The position numbers and the translations under genes were made by a program. This document shows positions 45,475 through 53,402 of a stretch of 64,000 bases of DNA, piece by piece (position 1 is the stretch's first letter; each line of letters starts with the position of its first letter). Below the pieces are notes generated by a model that made no database searches, was not told the origin of the DNA, and saw nothing but the letters and a program-made list of their open reading frames with translations. Origin of the DNA: JAEUKA01 sp035328405 (GTDB taxonomy: Bacteria > Myxococcota_A > Polyangia > Palsa-1104 > JAEUJZ01); assembly GCA_035328405.1 (NCBI GenBank), contig DAOLIT010000006.1:42028-106027 (forward strand). Direction: 5' to 3'.

Positions 45475-46809
45475 CTATTTTTTCGCGGGTCGCCAGCCTT
45501 TCATCGGGCCCGGTTTTTTGGCGACGCCGTAATGCCCACCGACGTACTTGCATTCCATCACGTACAGCGCAGACGAAAGCACGTTGAGCGCCGTCTTCAG
45601 GTCGGCGCGTTCGCCGGGCTGGTTCGGATCGGGCGGCAGCGGCGCAGGAAACGCCTGATAACAGGCTATCTCGGCCTCTCGCACCGTCGCTCGACACTGG
45701 TACAGCCGGGCTACGACCTCGCCCTGATGAATTGATGGATACAAAAACGGAACCCCAAACAAACTGTGGGTGTTGTGCGACGCGCTGCGAACCTCTTGAG
45801 CCGTTTGTCCCAGAAGCCGCACTTCTGGCAGCGGCTTGTCCATCACCTCGCAACCGATCATCGAGCGCACAAGGTCGATTGCGCCTTCCAAGTCGCCGCA
45901 CAGACCCGACGCGCCTTCGTCCTGAGCGACGCGCTGCGCATCCAAAAACAAACCTTGGAGCAAATCGAGCTTGCCGCGAAATACGATGCGCGGATGGTTT
46001 TTCTCGACGAGGGTTTCGTCGTCCCGCAAATGCGTCAGGTGGACGGGTTTGGTCGTCAAACGCTGGCCCGTCGCGAGAATTTTGTATCGTCCGTCGCTGT
46101 TTCCGGGTCTCGAGGACAAACGCTCTCCGCCGCCTCGAGCGGATTGGCGTTGCGCAAGCGGTGACACCGCCACGTCGATGACCGCCGCCGCAAATGCCTC
46201 GGCTGCGGCTTCAACAGCGGGCAACGAGCCCGACAAATAAGCACCTGCGTAGTTTGTTTCCGTCGGTGGTCCAAAAAATTTGCGCAGCTCGACCCCGCCC
46301 ACTTTCAACGCCGCATCGACCGCGATCATCGCCTCGAGGGGCGGTGCGATCAGGTACGCAAGCGGTTCTCCGACGGAAACACCGGCCAGAGTGGACAAAT
46401 AGCGCCCGGTCGCACGGACAACGTGAGGGAAAAAACACAATTTCCCATGTCCGTCGGCGCTGTAAAACCAAGCTTCATCGGCCAGACAGCGTTGGCACGC
46501 CGCGAGCGCGTGGTGAATCTCGTCGATGTCATGGCTGGCGTAGCAACCGATGACTTCTCCCGACAGTGGCCCCGATGCGTGTGCGGCACCTGCATAAAAC
46601 GACTTTGCGTACACGACTTCGACTTGCGCGGCCTTGGTTCCCTCGTCGAGGGCGACGTAAAGCGCATCGTCGCTGGTACACGTCAAAAAACCAGCGGCGC
46701 GCATTCCGTCGGGCAAACCGAGCGACTGTGCGAGCGGCTCCGACACCTGCGCCAAGGTGCGCACGGCGAGTACCTGCGGCTTTTGGGGAACGAGCGAAAA
46801 CCGAGCCAT
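45475..46809 (-). CDS. EutL shell protein fused to EutT-type cobalamin adenosyltransferase
   Basis: A 444-residue protein with two unrelated parts. Residues about 1-215 match EutL, the tandem-BMC shell protein of ethanolamine microcompartments: DALYVALDEGTKAAQVEVVY, SFYAGAAHASGPLSGEVIG, EPLAYLIAPPLEAMIAVDAA, KFFGPPTETNYAGAYL. After a linker (216-253), residues about 254-425 match EutT, the ATP:cob(I)alamin adenosyltransferase: KPVHLTHLRDD, PRIVFRGKLDLLQ, H349-containing HNTHSLF with YPSIHQGEVVARLY, ATVREAEIA and ALNVLSSALYVM. The HX11CCX2C metal motif of Salmonella-type EutT is not seen. ATG at 46809 has an AAGGGG site and lies 8 bp after eutC. Two different family patterns in one uninterrupted frame support a genuine fusion. 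Confidence 0.85.
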   Translation of the reverse strand: MARFSLVPQKPQVLAVRTLAQVSEPLAQSLGLPDGMRAAGFLTCTSDDALYVALDEGTKAAQVEVVYAKSFYAGAAHASGPLSGEVIGCYASHDIDEIHHALAACQRCLADEAWFYSADGHGKLCFFPHVVRATGRYLSTLAGVSVGEPLAYLIAPPLEAMIAVDAALKVGGVELRKFFGPPTETNYAGAYLSGSLPAVEAAAEAFAAAVIDVAVSPLAQRQSARGGGERLSSRPGNSDGRYKILATGQRLTTKPVHLTHLRDDETLVEKNHPRIVFRGKLDLLQGLFLDAQRVAQDEGASGLCGDLEGAIDLVRSMIGCEVMDKPLPEVRLLGQTAQEVRSASHNTHSLFGVPFLYPSIHQGEVVARLYQCRATVREAEIACYQAFPAPLPPDPNQPGERADLKTALNVLSSALYVMECKYVGGHYGVAKKPGPMKGWRPAKK

Positions 46810-46817
46810 GCGTCCCC

Positions 46818-47660
46818 TTACCCGAGCACCACGCCGGATTTCTTGTTTTGCAAAATGCGCACAAGGCTGTCGGCGATTTGCACGGCGGCTTGCGCAGGCG
46901 GAAAACCACGCGGATTGATGTTGGAAATCACTTCGCGGTCGGCATCGGTCGCGCCCGTCGCTGGCCGATAGATGTAATAGGCCGAAAGACTGTCCGCAAA
47001 CCCCAAACCGGGCCGCTCGCCGCAGATGAACAGCGCCGCCTCGCATTCCAAAAGGCGCGCGACTTCATCCATCACCTTGACGCGCGACAAATGCACAAAC
47101 AGCGGCGGATTGTGCGAAATGCCGCGCGACAAAAGCTCTTGCGCGAGCGCTTTTTGCAGCGGTTCGGCATTTGCGTTGATGGCCTCTGCCGAGAGCCCGT
47201 CGCCATAGATGATTTGGAGCCGCTCTCCCTTTTTGAGCTTGTCCAAAATCACAGTCTTGGCCTCGCTCGACAACACGCGGCCAGCGTCGGGTCTTTGCAA
47301 AAAATGCTGCTTGTCTTTGGCTTGGCTGCGCACCTGCACAAAACCGAGCCGTTCCAAGAGTTCAGGCTTCACTTCCGACATGACGGCGATTTTTGCGGCG
47401 GCGTGGTCTGCCCGGAAACGCAAAAGGGTCGCGGTTGTATATCGACTGCCGACACGACCGACGGCAATCCGTGCTGGTGTCGCAGCGACGAGCGAAGCCA
47501 GCGCCGACGGAGCAACCGGTTTTTGCGGCGCACTCGGCAGAAGCAGAACCTCGCCGCCGAAGACGCCGACCGGCGGAACATCCCGCGCGGCGACACCCTG
47601 CTGAGCCAGCGCCTTGCGCACCATCGCCTCGATCGCAGAACGGTCCAGTAAGTCGGCCAT
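46818..47660 (-). CDS. eutC: Ethanolamine ammonia-lyase small subunit
   Basis: EutC is the light chain of adenosylcobalamin-dependent ethanolamine ammonia-lyase, which converts ethanolamine to acetaldehyde and ammonia. The 280-residue product shows GRVGSRYTTATLLRFRADHA, LQIIYGDGLSAEAINANAEP, ALFICGERPGLGFADSLSAY and a C-terminal IADSLVRILQNKKSGV, all EutC features. Its normal partner EutB is expected directly upstream, but upstream on this strand there is only a 127-bp spacer and then a divergent gene. Confidence 0.93.
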   Translation of the reverse strand: MADLLDRSAIEAMVRKALAQQGVAARDVPPVGVFGGEVLLLPSAPQKPVAPSALASLVAATPARIAVGRVGSRYTTATLLRFRADHAAAKIAVMSEVKPELLERLGFVQVRSQAKDKQHFLQRPDAGRVLSSEAKTVILDKLKKGERLQIIYGDGLSAEAINANAEPLQKALAQELLSRGISHNPPLFVHLSRVKVMDEVARLLECEAALFICGERPGLGFADSLSAYYIYRPATGATDADREVISNINPRGFPPAQAAVQIADSLVRILQNKKSGVVLG

Positions 47661-47787
47661 GCGCGCGGTTTACCACACGACTCAAAAAACTGAGAGATCG
47701 TCTTTCCAAAAACCCTCGCACGCCGAGGCACACATCGACGAGCGGCGACCGGCATGTTGTTTGCAAACTCAGGAGGTTGGTTTCCCG

Positions 47788-48846
47788 ATGAAGCGCACAC
47801 TCGCACACACCCTGTCGCACACAGCCGCGCGGTTTTTCGTGTGGTGCTGGGCCGTGTTCGTGTGGTGCTGGCTCTCGCAGAAACCGGCGTTTTCCCAGGA
47901 GATTCCGATTTTTGCGCGGATCGAGCGGCAAGCGCAGGAATGGGCCGCGCTCGAAGCCCAAAAAGTCGCGGGGCAACAAGAGTTGGCCCGTCGGGAAGCC
48001 GAACACGGAAAGCGAGTCGCTCAGATTGAGCGATTGAAAGCCGAGCCACCCGGTCCCGTGCGAGATCTGCGGCTGGAATCGCTGCTCGCACAGGCCAAGG
48101 AACAAGGCGACGAGCTGTCGCAACAAGCGCTCGCGCTGCAAAAACGGAGCGACAGCATTGTGACGCTGCAAAAACAACTGCTCGCGTTGTGCAATCGGGC
48201 GCTGGCAACGGGTGAATCCCTGACGGCGACGCAGCGCGTGCGGGTGTTGCAACTGTTGACGGCACTCAGCGAACAGTTGCACGGCGATGTGCCCAGCCGA
48301 GTGCGGGATCTATCGCAAAAAAGCGAAGTGCTAACAGAACAGCCGTTGCACAGCGACGAACCACAGTGGTTGCGCGAACGAGCGGACCTTTTGCGCGATG
48401 TGGCCGACAAATTGGCGCGCGAAACCGAAAAACTCGCTGAGCGCCGCGTTGCGCTCGTGTCTCGGCAACGGATTCGCCAACGAGCAGCCGCCGTGGATGA
48501 GGATTTGTTTGCTGAACAGGCCACCGCTCGACGAGGAACCGTCGCGCAAACGACACGCGAAGGTGCATCCGCAAAAGATGCTGCGCCGATGGCAGGAGGC
48601 CCTTCCGCGCCCAGTCCGCCCGCATTCGATGCTTCCAGCGGTTCCACGGTGAGTCCGCAAGTTCGATCCGGCGTGGACCCCGCAGCCCTCGACGCGTTGT
48701 TGCGCGCGGATGTTTCCAAAGAGGGAAACGCGCAGGCCGCAGGGCTTCTTCGCGCAGAAAGCGAACTCAAACAGCTCGCCATCCGACTTCGGAATCGCGC
48801 CGCCGAGCTCGAAAAACAAGCCCAAGCCGCCAGTCGCCAAAAGTAA
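47788..48846 (+). CDS. Exported coiled-coil protein
   Basis: The ATG at 47788 follows an AGGAGG site and gives 352 residues. A hydrophobic signal (FFVWCWAVFVWCWLSQKPAFS) precedes long helical, Glu/Gln/Arg/Ala-rich stretches from about residue 35 to 235 that should form coiled coils. Then come a Ser/Pro-rich linker and a second helix (ELKQLAIRLRNRAAELEKQ). Probably a periplasmic structural protein. No family recognised. Divergent from eutC. Confidence 0.7.
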   Translation: MKRTLAHTLSHTAARFFVWCWAVFVWCWLSQKPAFSQEIPIFARIERQAQEWAALEAQKVAGQQELARREAEHGKRVAQIERLKAEPPGPVRDLRLESLLAQAKEQGDELSQQALALQKRSDSIVTLQKQLLALCNRALATGESLTATQRVRVLQLLTALSEQLHGDVPSRVRDLSQKSEVLTEQPLHSDEPQWLRERADLLRDVADKLARETEKLAERRVALVSRQRIRQRAAAVDEDLFAEQATARRGTVAQTTREGASAKDAAPMAGGPSAPSPPAFDASSGSTVSPQVRSGVDPAALDALLRADVSKEGNAQAAGLLRAESELKQLAIRLRNRAAELEKQAQAASRQK

Positions 48847-48961
48847 GGGTCTGCAAGTCCAACGAAAAAAGAGTTGCTCAAAAAAACGCTTGGATCTTCG
48901 ATAGGTCCAAATCCTCTCCAAAACGGGAAGTTTGCTTCCCCCTTTTCGCTTCGAGGTTCCC

Positions 48962-50632
48962 ATGTCCAAAACCGCTCTGTTCTTGCTATTCGGCGCGTTT
49001 GTTTCGCTGTCGTGTAATCCGGCCCGCGTAGAGGACCCGGACAAATGCGTGCCCGGGCAAGCCGATTGCGATCCGCCCGTCGTCCCGCCAAAGCCGAAGC
49101 CCAACACCGGCAACTCAAAATTGCGCATCGGGCCGAAAGCGCCCATCGGTTTCGATACCAAACAGGACGGCTCGTATGGCGTGCAGACGGACAAAGATGG
49201 GAATGTGATTTTGGACCCTGCGGGCAAAATTTCGACGACCACGCCTGTCATTTGGGTCGCGAACAGCCAAGAAGGCACCGTGTCGAAAATCGACACCCGA
49301 ACGATGATCGAAGTCGCTCGGTACTACACCTATCCCGGCGGCGGCGGAGACCCAAGTCGCACCACCGTCGGTTTGCAAGGCGATGTCGTCGTCGCAAACC
49401 GGGCCGGTTCAGGGGGAAACAAGGCTTCTGCCGTGCGGATCGCTGGCGACCGAGCCTCGTGTGTGGATCGAAACCTGAACGGCGTGATTGACACGTCGGA
49501 AAACGCTGTGTTTGGCCAGGCCGCGACGCCGATTCCGTGGCCTTCAGACAAGCCAAACGATCCTCCCGATGAATGCATTTTGTGGATGACGCCGCTGACC
49601 GCGAATTCCTATCCCCGCGCAGCCGGATACAACGCCGGTTTTGCCGAGGGAGATACCGTGATTTACATCGGCCTCTATTCCCACAAACAGGTCGTCCGTC
49701 TCGACCAGCGAACCGGAAAAATCCTCAAGACCATCGACGTGAGTCCGTCCATGCCGTATGGCTTGGTGCTCGACAAAAATGGGGACGTGTGGGTGCGTGG
49801 AGCAGATGGGAGTCTGGGGTGGATACAGGTCAGCAAAGGGGATGCGGTGCAAACCTTCAACGGGTCGCTTGCTCCACCGTGTGGATATGGCATCGCTGCC
49901 GACGCAAAAGGTTTCATTTACACAGCGGGGAGCACCTGCGTGTCGCGCTTCGATCCGATCGCCAAAACGTGGGAAAAACTTGATCTGCGTTCGCAGGGCG
50001 CGTCGTTTTTGCGTGGTCTGGCCGTGGACAGCAAAAACCAAGTCTGGATTGCGGACACAAGCTCGGGAATGTTCCACGTCGATGCTTCGGGACCGGCGAT
50101 GGCTTACAAGGGCAAAACGGCCACGTTGTCGTCGAACAATGTCGGTGCAGCCATTGATTTTGACAACAATCCATGGGTCATCAGCCAAACCAACGGTGCG
50201 GCGTACAAAGTGGATACGACGGACTACTCGACGAAGATGATCAAAGTTGGCACGGGGCCGTACACGTACAGCGACATGACCGGTTATCAATTGCGCAACG
50301 CCGCCGCACCAACGGGCATTTGGCGATACACAGCGCAAGGTTGCGGAGGTTCGCACCGCACGAAATGGGTCAATTTGGATTGGACCGCCACCGTTGCGAT
50401 GGGGACCGAGATCGTGGTGAAACTCCGCTCGGGCGCAACCAAGGCCGAACTCGAGGCTGCGCCGTGGAAGCAGGTTTCCAAAACACCGTCCGATTCTCCT
50501 CCGGTGAGTTTGGAAATTCCCGAGGCCAAAGGGATTCTTTTGCAAGTCGAGTTTTCGATGCGCGCCGCGACACCAGAACTGACACCGATCCTGTCCAGCG
50601 TGACCTTCAGCTACGACTGCATCTACGGCTAG
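48962..50632 (+). CDS. Beta-propeller lipoprotein (Vgb/NHL-like)
   Basis: A 556-residue lipoprotein (lipobox VSLSCNPA) with a Pro/Lys linker. From about residue 90 it has repeated propeller blades: VIWVANSQEGTVSKIDTRT, PYGLVLDKNGDVWVRGADGS, YGIAADAKGFIYTAGS, LRGLAVDSKNQVWIADTSS, GAAIDFDNNPWVISQTNG. These resemble virginiamycin B lyase/NHL-type propellers. A C-terminal beta sandwich (about 450-556) follows. Such proteins are usually surface binding modules; no catalytic site is claimed. ATG at 48962 has a GAGG upstream. Confidence 0.75.
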   Translation: MSKTALFLLFGAFVSLSCNPARVEDPDKCVPGQADCDPPVVPPKPKPNTGNSKLRIGPKAPIGFDTKQDGSYGVQTDKDGNVILDPAGKISTTTPVIWVANSQEGTVSKIDTRTMIEVARYYTYPGGGGDPSRTTVGLQGDVVVANRAGSGGNKASAVRIAGDRASCVDRNLNGVIDTSENAVFGQAATPIPWPSDKPNDPPDECILWMTPLTANSYPRAAGYNAGFAEGDTVIYIGLYSHKQVVRLDQRTGKILKTIDVSPSMPYGLVLDKNGDVWVRGADGSLGWIQVSKGDAVQTFNGSLAPPCGYGIAADAKGFIYTAGSTCVSRFDPIAKTWEKLDLRSQGASFLRGLAVDSKNQVWIADTSSGMFHVDASGPAMAYKGKTATLSSNNVGAAIDFDNNPWVISQTNGAAYKVDTTDYSTKMIKVGTGPYTYSDMTGYQLRNAAAPTGIWRYTAQGCGGSHRTKWVNLDWTATVAMGTEIVVKLRSGATKAELEAAPWKQVSKTPSDSPPVSLEIPEAKGILLQVEFSMRAATPELTPILSSVTFSYDCIYG

Positions 50633-50760
50633 CCCGTTCCCGCCCAGAAAGGACAGCGGTGGGCGCGGGCTAGGTCCGGGAACCGCTCTGCAAAACCCGC
50701 GTAAACATCCCACAAAGGTCGAACCGAACCCTCGCAAACCGTCCGAACGACGGGGCGGGG

Positions 50761-51318
50761 TGTGTGCGGAACGCTTGAAACCAAAAAAAACAGCGCGGGG
50801 GGCGTGCGCGGATGGTTTGAAACCAAAAAAAACAGCGCGGGGGGCGCGCGCGGATGGTTTGAAACCAAAAAAAACAGCGCAGGGGGCGTGCGCGGATGGT
50901 TTGAAACCAAAAAAAACAGCGCGAGGGGTGTGTGCGGNNNNNNNNNNNNNNNNNNNNNNNNNNNNNNNNNNNNNNNNNNNNNNNNNNNNNNNNNNNNNNN
51001 NNNNNNNNNNNNNNNNNNNNNNNNNNNNNNNNNNNNNTTGAAACCAAAAAAAACAGCGCATGGGGCGTGCGCGGATGGTTTGAAACCAAAAAAAACAGCG
51101 CGAGGGGTGTGTGCGGAACGCTTGAAACCAAAAAAAACAGCGCATGGGGCGTGCGCGGATGGTTTGAAACCAAAAAAAACAGCGGGCGGGGCGTGCGCGG
51201 ATGGTTTGAAACCAAAAAAAACAGCGCGAGGGGCGTGCGCGGATGGTTTGAAACCAAAAAAAACAGCGCATGGGGCGTGCGCGGATGGTTTGAAACCAAA
51301 AAAAACAGCGCGAGGGGT
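50761..51318. repeat. Tandem array of 42-bp units with palindrome and A-tract
   Basis: Eleven visible units, four before and seven after the assembly gap. TTGAAACC starts at 50775, 50817, 50859, 50901, then 51038, 51080, 51122, 51164, 51206, 51248 and 51290, always 42 bp apart within each block. Most units read GGTTTGAAACC (an inverted repeat around one G) followed by A8, then a GC-rich segment; units at 50775 and 51122 have GCTTGAAACC. Variation is concentrated in the GC-rich part. The array lies in an 820-bp intergenic region between two convergent genes. All frames are open through it because no unit contains a stop; no gene is called there. Confidence 0.95.
50938..51037. other. Assembly gap (100 N)
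   Basis: Exactly 100 undetermined bases inside the 42-bp array. The blocks on both sides belong to the same repeat, and the distance across the gap is not a multiple of 42, so the gap length is nominal. The true number of repeat units is unknown. Confidence 0.99.
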
Positions 51319-51452
51319 CAAATTTGACGGTTTCAGTTCGCAAAACCCAGCCCCCACCCCTGTTTCCAGCCCATTTGCACGCGGCAGTCAAACCCCGCGC
51401 CCGCCCTGCTTCTTGTGAGCCCGCAAACTTTCAAACAGAAGATGGATGCGTT

Positions 51453-53168
51453 TCAGTGACCGTGTTCTTTTTGGGCGGCTTTTCGGAGGGTTTTGGCGGT
51501 GGGGCCGGGGCCGAGGGCTTTTTGGGTGTTGGCACCGTGGCCTTCGCCCAAGATGCTGCGGGCATAGGCTTTCCACTCGAAGGTGTCGGAGTGCTCGGGG
51601 GTGTGGCAGGACAGGCAGGTGTCTTGGTCGGGTTTGGGGGTGGGGATACGGACCTTGCCGGGGTTTTGGACATGGAGGGAACCGGGACCGTGGCAGACCT
51701 CGCAGCCGACGTGGCGCAAGTCGGGGGCGACTTTGGGGGGCGTGGTGGCGTTCTCCCACAGGTCGAGGGTGAACAGGTTGCTGCCGCCGGGTTGGCCAAA
51801 CCCGGTGGAATGGCAATGCACGCAGTCATACGACAGGTGCTTGCGCAATTCGGTCAGGGTGCGGAAGGCGCGACCGTGCTGGGTGTTCTGCCACACGGCG
51901 TGGGCGGGTTCGTGGTAGTGGCACGCGCCCAAACAAGCGGTGTTGCCGATGTAGGAAGGCTCGGACGGGGCCGGGGGCGGCGGGGGAGCAGACACGACGC
52001 GGACATTGGCTTGCCCGATGCGGACCTCCAATTCGTCCATGGCGGCGCGCACGGCCTGGTCGGACGGAATGGCGCGAGACAAGGGGACAAGTTCTGCGGT
52101 GACGAAACCGTTTTCGACCGGCGCGGGCGCGGCGAGGCTGTCGATTTGTTTGCGCAACGAGGCCAGGTCGTCTTGCTGGGTCTTCACAAACGTGGGATCG
52201 GCGGACGGATCGGCGCGGAGGCTGGCAAGTTGGGCGGATACGGTCTGGGCGCGGGCCGTGAGCTTGCGGGCCAGGTCTTGGCGCTGCGCCTCGGTCGGCA
52301 CAGGACGCCACACGAGGTTGTTTTGCGAAGACAGGTGGAGCGTCACATGAAACACGCGCTCGCCCTTTTTTCCGGGCACGAGCAGCAGCGACTCGCCGAC
52401 CGTTTCGGGCTGGGCCACGCCATCGGGCAGGCTGTCATCTGCACCGACCACCCACAGTTTGACTTGGGAAAACGTGCGGGCGAGCTTTCTCACCCGGTCA
52501 CGCGGCAGAGCGGCCAGCACGACGGTGAACGCAAGCGACTTTGGGGATAGCGCGGCCAGTTGTTGCGACAGGGCTTTTTCGGGATCGGTCACTGACACGG
52601 ACGCGGGCCAACGGGCGCTTGGATCGGCCAAACCGATGACGCCCCACGAAAAACCGAGCGCGGTTTGCACGGCGTGCGGCACAAGCGCGTCCTTGGGCAA
52701 GCCGGACAGGTTTGCGCAGACGCGACGAAAACCGGGCTGGATGGCGGCCTCGGGTTCGTTCCGCAGGTCTTCGGGCTGGATGGCGGTCAGCGCGCCGAGC
52801 TGGCCCCAGGTTTTTTCCAAAAAATCGGCTTTGAGGCGAGCCTGCGGCTGTCGTTCAGCGGGCAGCGCGATGGGTTCGTACCGAAGACCGCCCGCATCCA
52901 AGAAACGGGTTTGCTCGGGGACTTGGTGAAGCAGCGTGGCCAGGCGCGCAATGCCTCCGAGCGGTGTGGACGTACACCCGCAAGGTTCCAGCGTGTTCCA
53001 CATCCGGGTCGAGACATACAAATGAAGGGCGTGCAGAGGAACGGGGGCCGTTTGCGCGTGCGTGGCGGGCTTGAGCGGACGGACCTCGGTCTTCCCGCCG
53101 TGGCAATCCATGCCAGACAACGCGAGCAGGACGCAAAAAGCGACCAGCTTGGCAAAGCGGTGCGTCAA
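51453..53168 (-). CDS. Tetrahaem cytochrome c lipoprotein with phosphoesterase-like N-terminus
   Basis: A 571-residue exported protein. The signal peptide (LVAFCVLLALSGMDCHGG) ends in a plausible lipobox. The N-terminal segment LEPCGCTSTPLGGIARLATLL resembles the start of UshA-like metallophosphoesterases that are sometimes fused to cytochromes. The last about 140 residues hold four haem-binding motifs: CLGACH (CX3CH), CVHCH, CEVCH and CLSCH, in the style of cytochrome c554. Likely a periplasmic electron carrier. The start is TTG at 53168, overlapping the upstream stop (TTGA), with AGGAG seven bases upstream; earlier starts would lie in the upstream gene. Confidence 0.75.
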   Translation of the reverse strand: MTHRFAKLVAFCVLLALSGMDCHGGKTEVRPLKPATHAQTAPVPLHALHLYVSTRMWNTLEPCGCTSTPLGGIARLATLLHQVPEQTRFLDAGGLRYEPIALPAERQPQARLKADFLEKTWGQLGALTAIQPEDLRNEPEAAIQPGFRRVCANLSGLPKDALVPHAVQTALGFSWGVIGLADPSARWPASVSVTDPEKALSQQLAALSPKSLAFTVVLAALPRDRVRKLARTFSQVKLWVVGADDSLPDGVAQPETVGESLLLVPGKKGERVFHVTLHLSSQNNLVWRPVPTEAQRQDLARKLTARAQTVSAQLASLRADPSADPTFVKTQQDDLASLRKQIDSLAAPAPVENGFVTAELVPLSRAIPSDQAVRAAMDELEVRIGQANVRVVSAPPPPPAPSEPSYIGNTACLGACHYHEPAHAVWQNTQHGRAFRTLTELRKHLSYDCVHCHSTGFGQPGGSNLFTLDLWENATTPPKVAPDLRHVGCEVCHGPGSLHVQNPGKVRIPTPKPDQDTCLSCHTPEHSDTFEWKAYARSILGEGHGANTQKALGPGPTAKTLRKAAQKEHGH

Positions 53169-53374
53169 GTCGCTGGCTCCTGCGGGGACGGCGCGGCTGT
53201 TTTGGGCAGGGTGCGGGCTTCCTCGATCAGCATGTTGGGGATGCCGTTTTGCACGGCATACGCAAGGCCACAGGTGCGGCAGGACAGCTCGGTCGGGTCG
53301 GCCACAAGTCCACCTTTGCACTTGGGACAACGGAGAATGGCCAGAAGCTCGGGACGAAGTTCAGGAGGGTTCAT
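53165..53374 (-). CDS. Trm112/UPF0434-like zinc-ribbon protein
   Basis: A 69-residue protein starting MNPPELRPELLAILRCPKCK, with a CPKC ... CRTC zinc ribbon and the family segment AYAVQNGIPNMLIEEA. Trm112-like proteins in eukaryotes and archaea activate methyltransferases; bacterial members (YcaR-like) have no settled role. The ATG at 53374 is chosen because the family begins there; it lies 28 bp after the SPASM gene and overlaps the cytochrome start by 4 bp. Confidence 0.85.
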   Translation of the reverse strand: MNPPELRPELLAILRCPKCKGGLVADPTELSCRTCGLAYAVQNGIPNMLIEEARTLPKTAAPSPQEPAT

Positions 53375-53402
53375 GCGTTCGCGTATACCACTCTCGACGA
53401 AA

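Noticed and set aside
50761..51318. CRISPR array
   Set aside because: Units are contiguous near-identical 42-mers without unique spacers, and there are no cas genes in the window. The same applies to the array at 31171-31354.
49544..51391. Long minus-strand frame running through the 42-bp array into the propeller gene
   Set aside because: The repeat unit has no stop in any minus frame, so long frames are automatic; part is antisense to a well-supported gene and part is undetermined bases.
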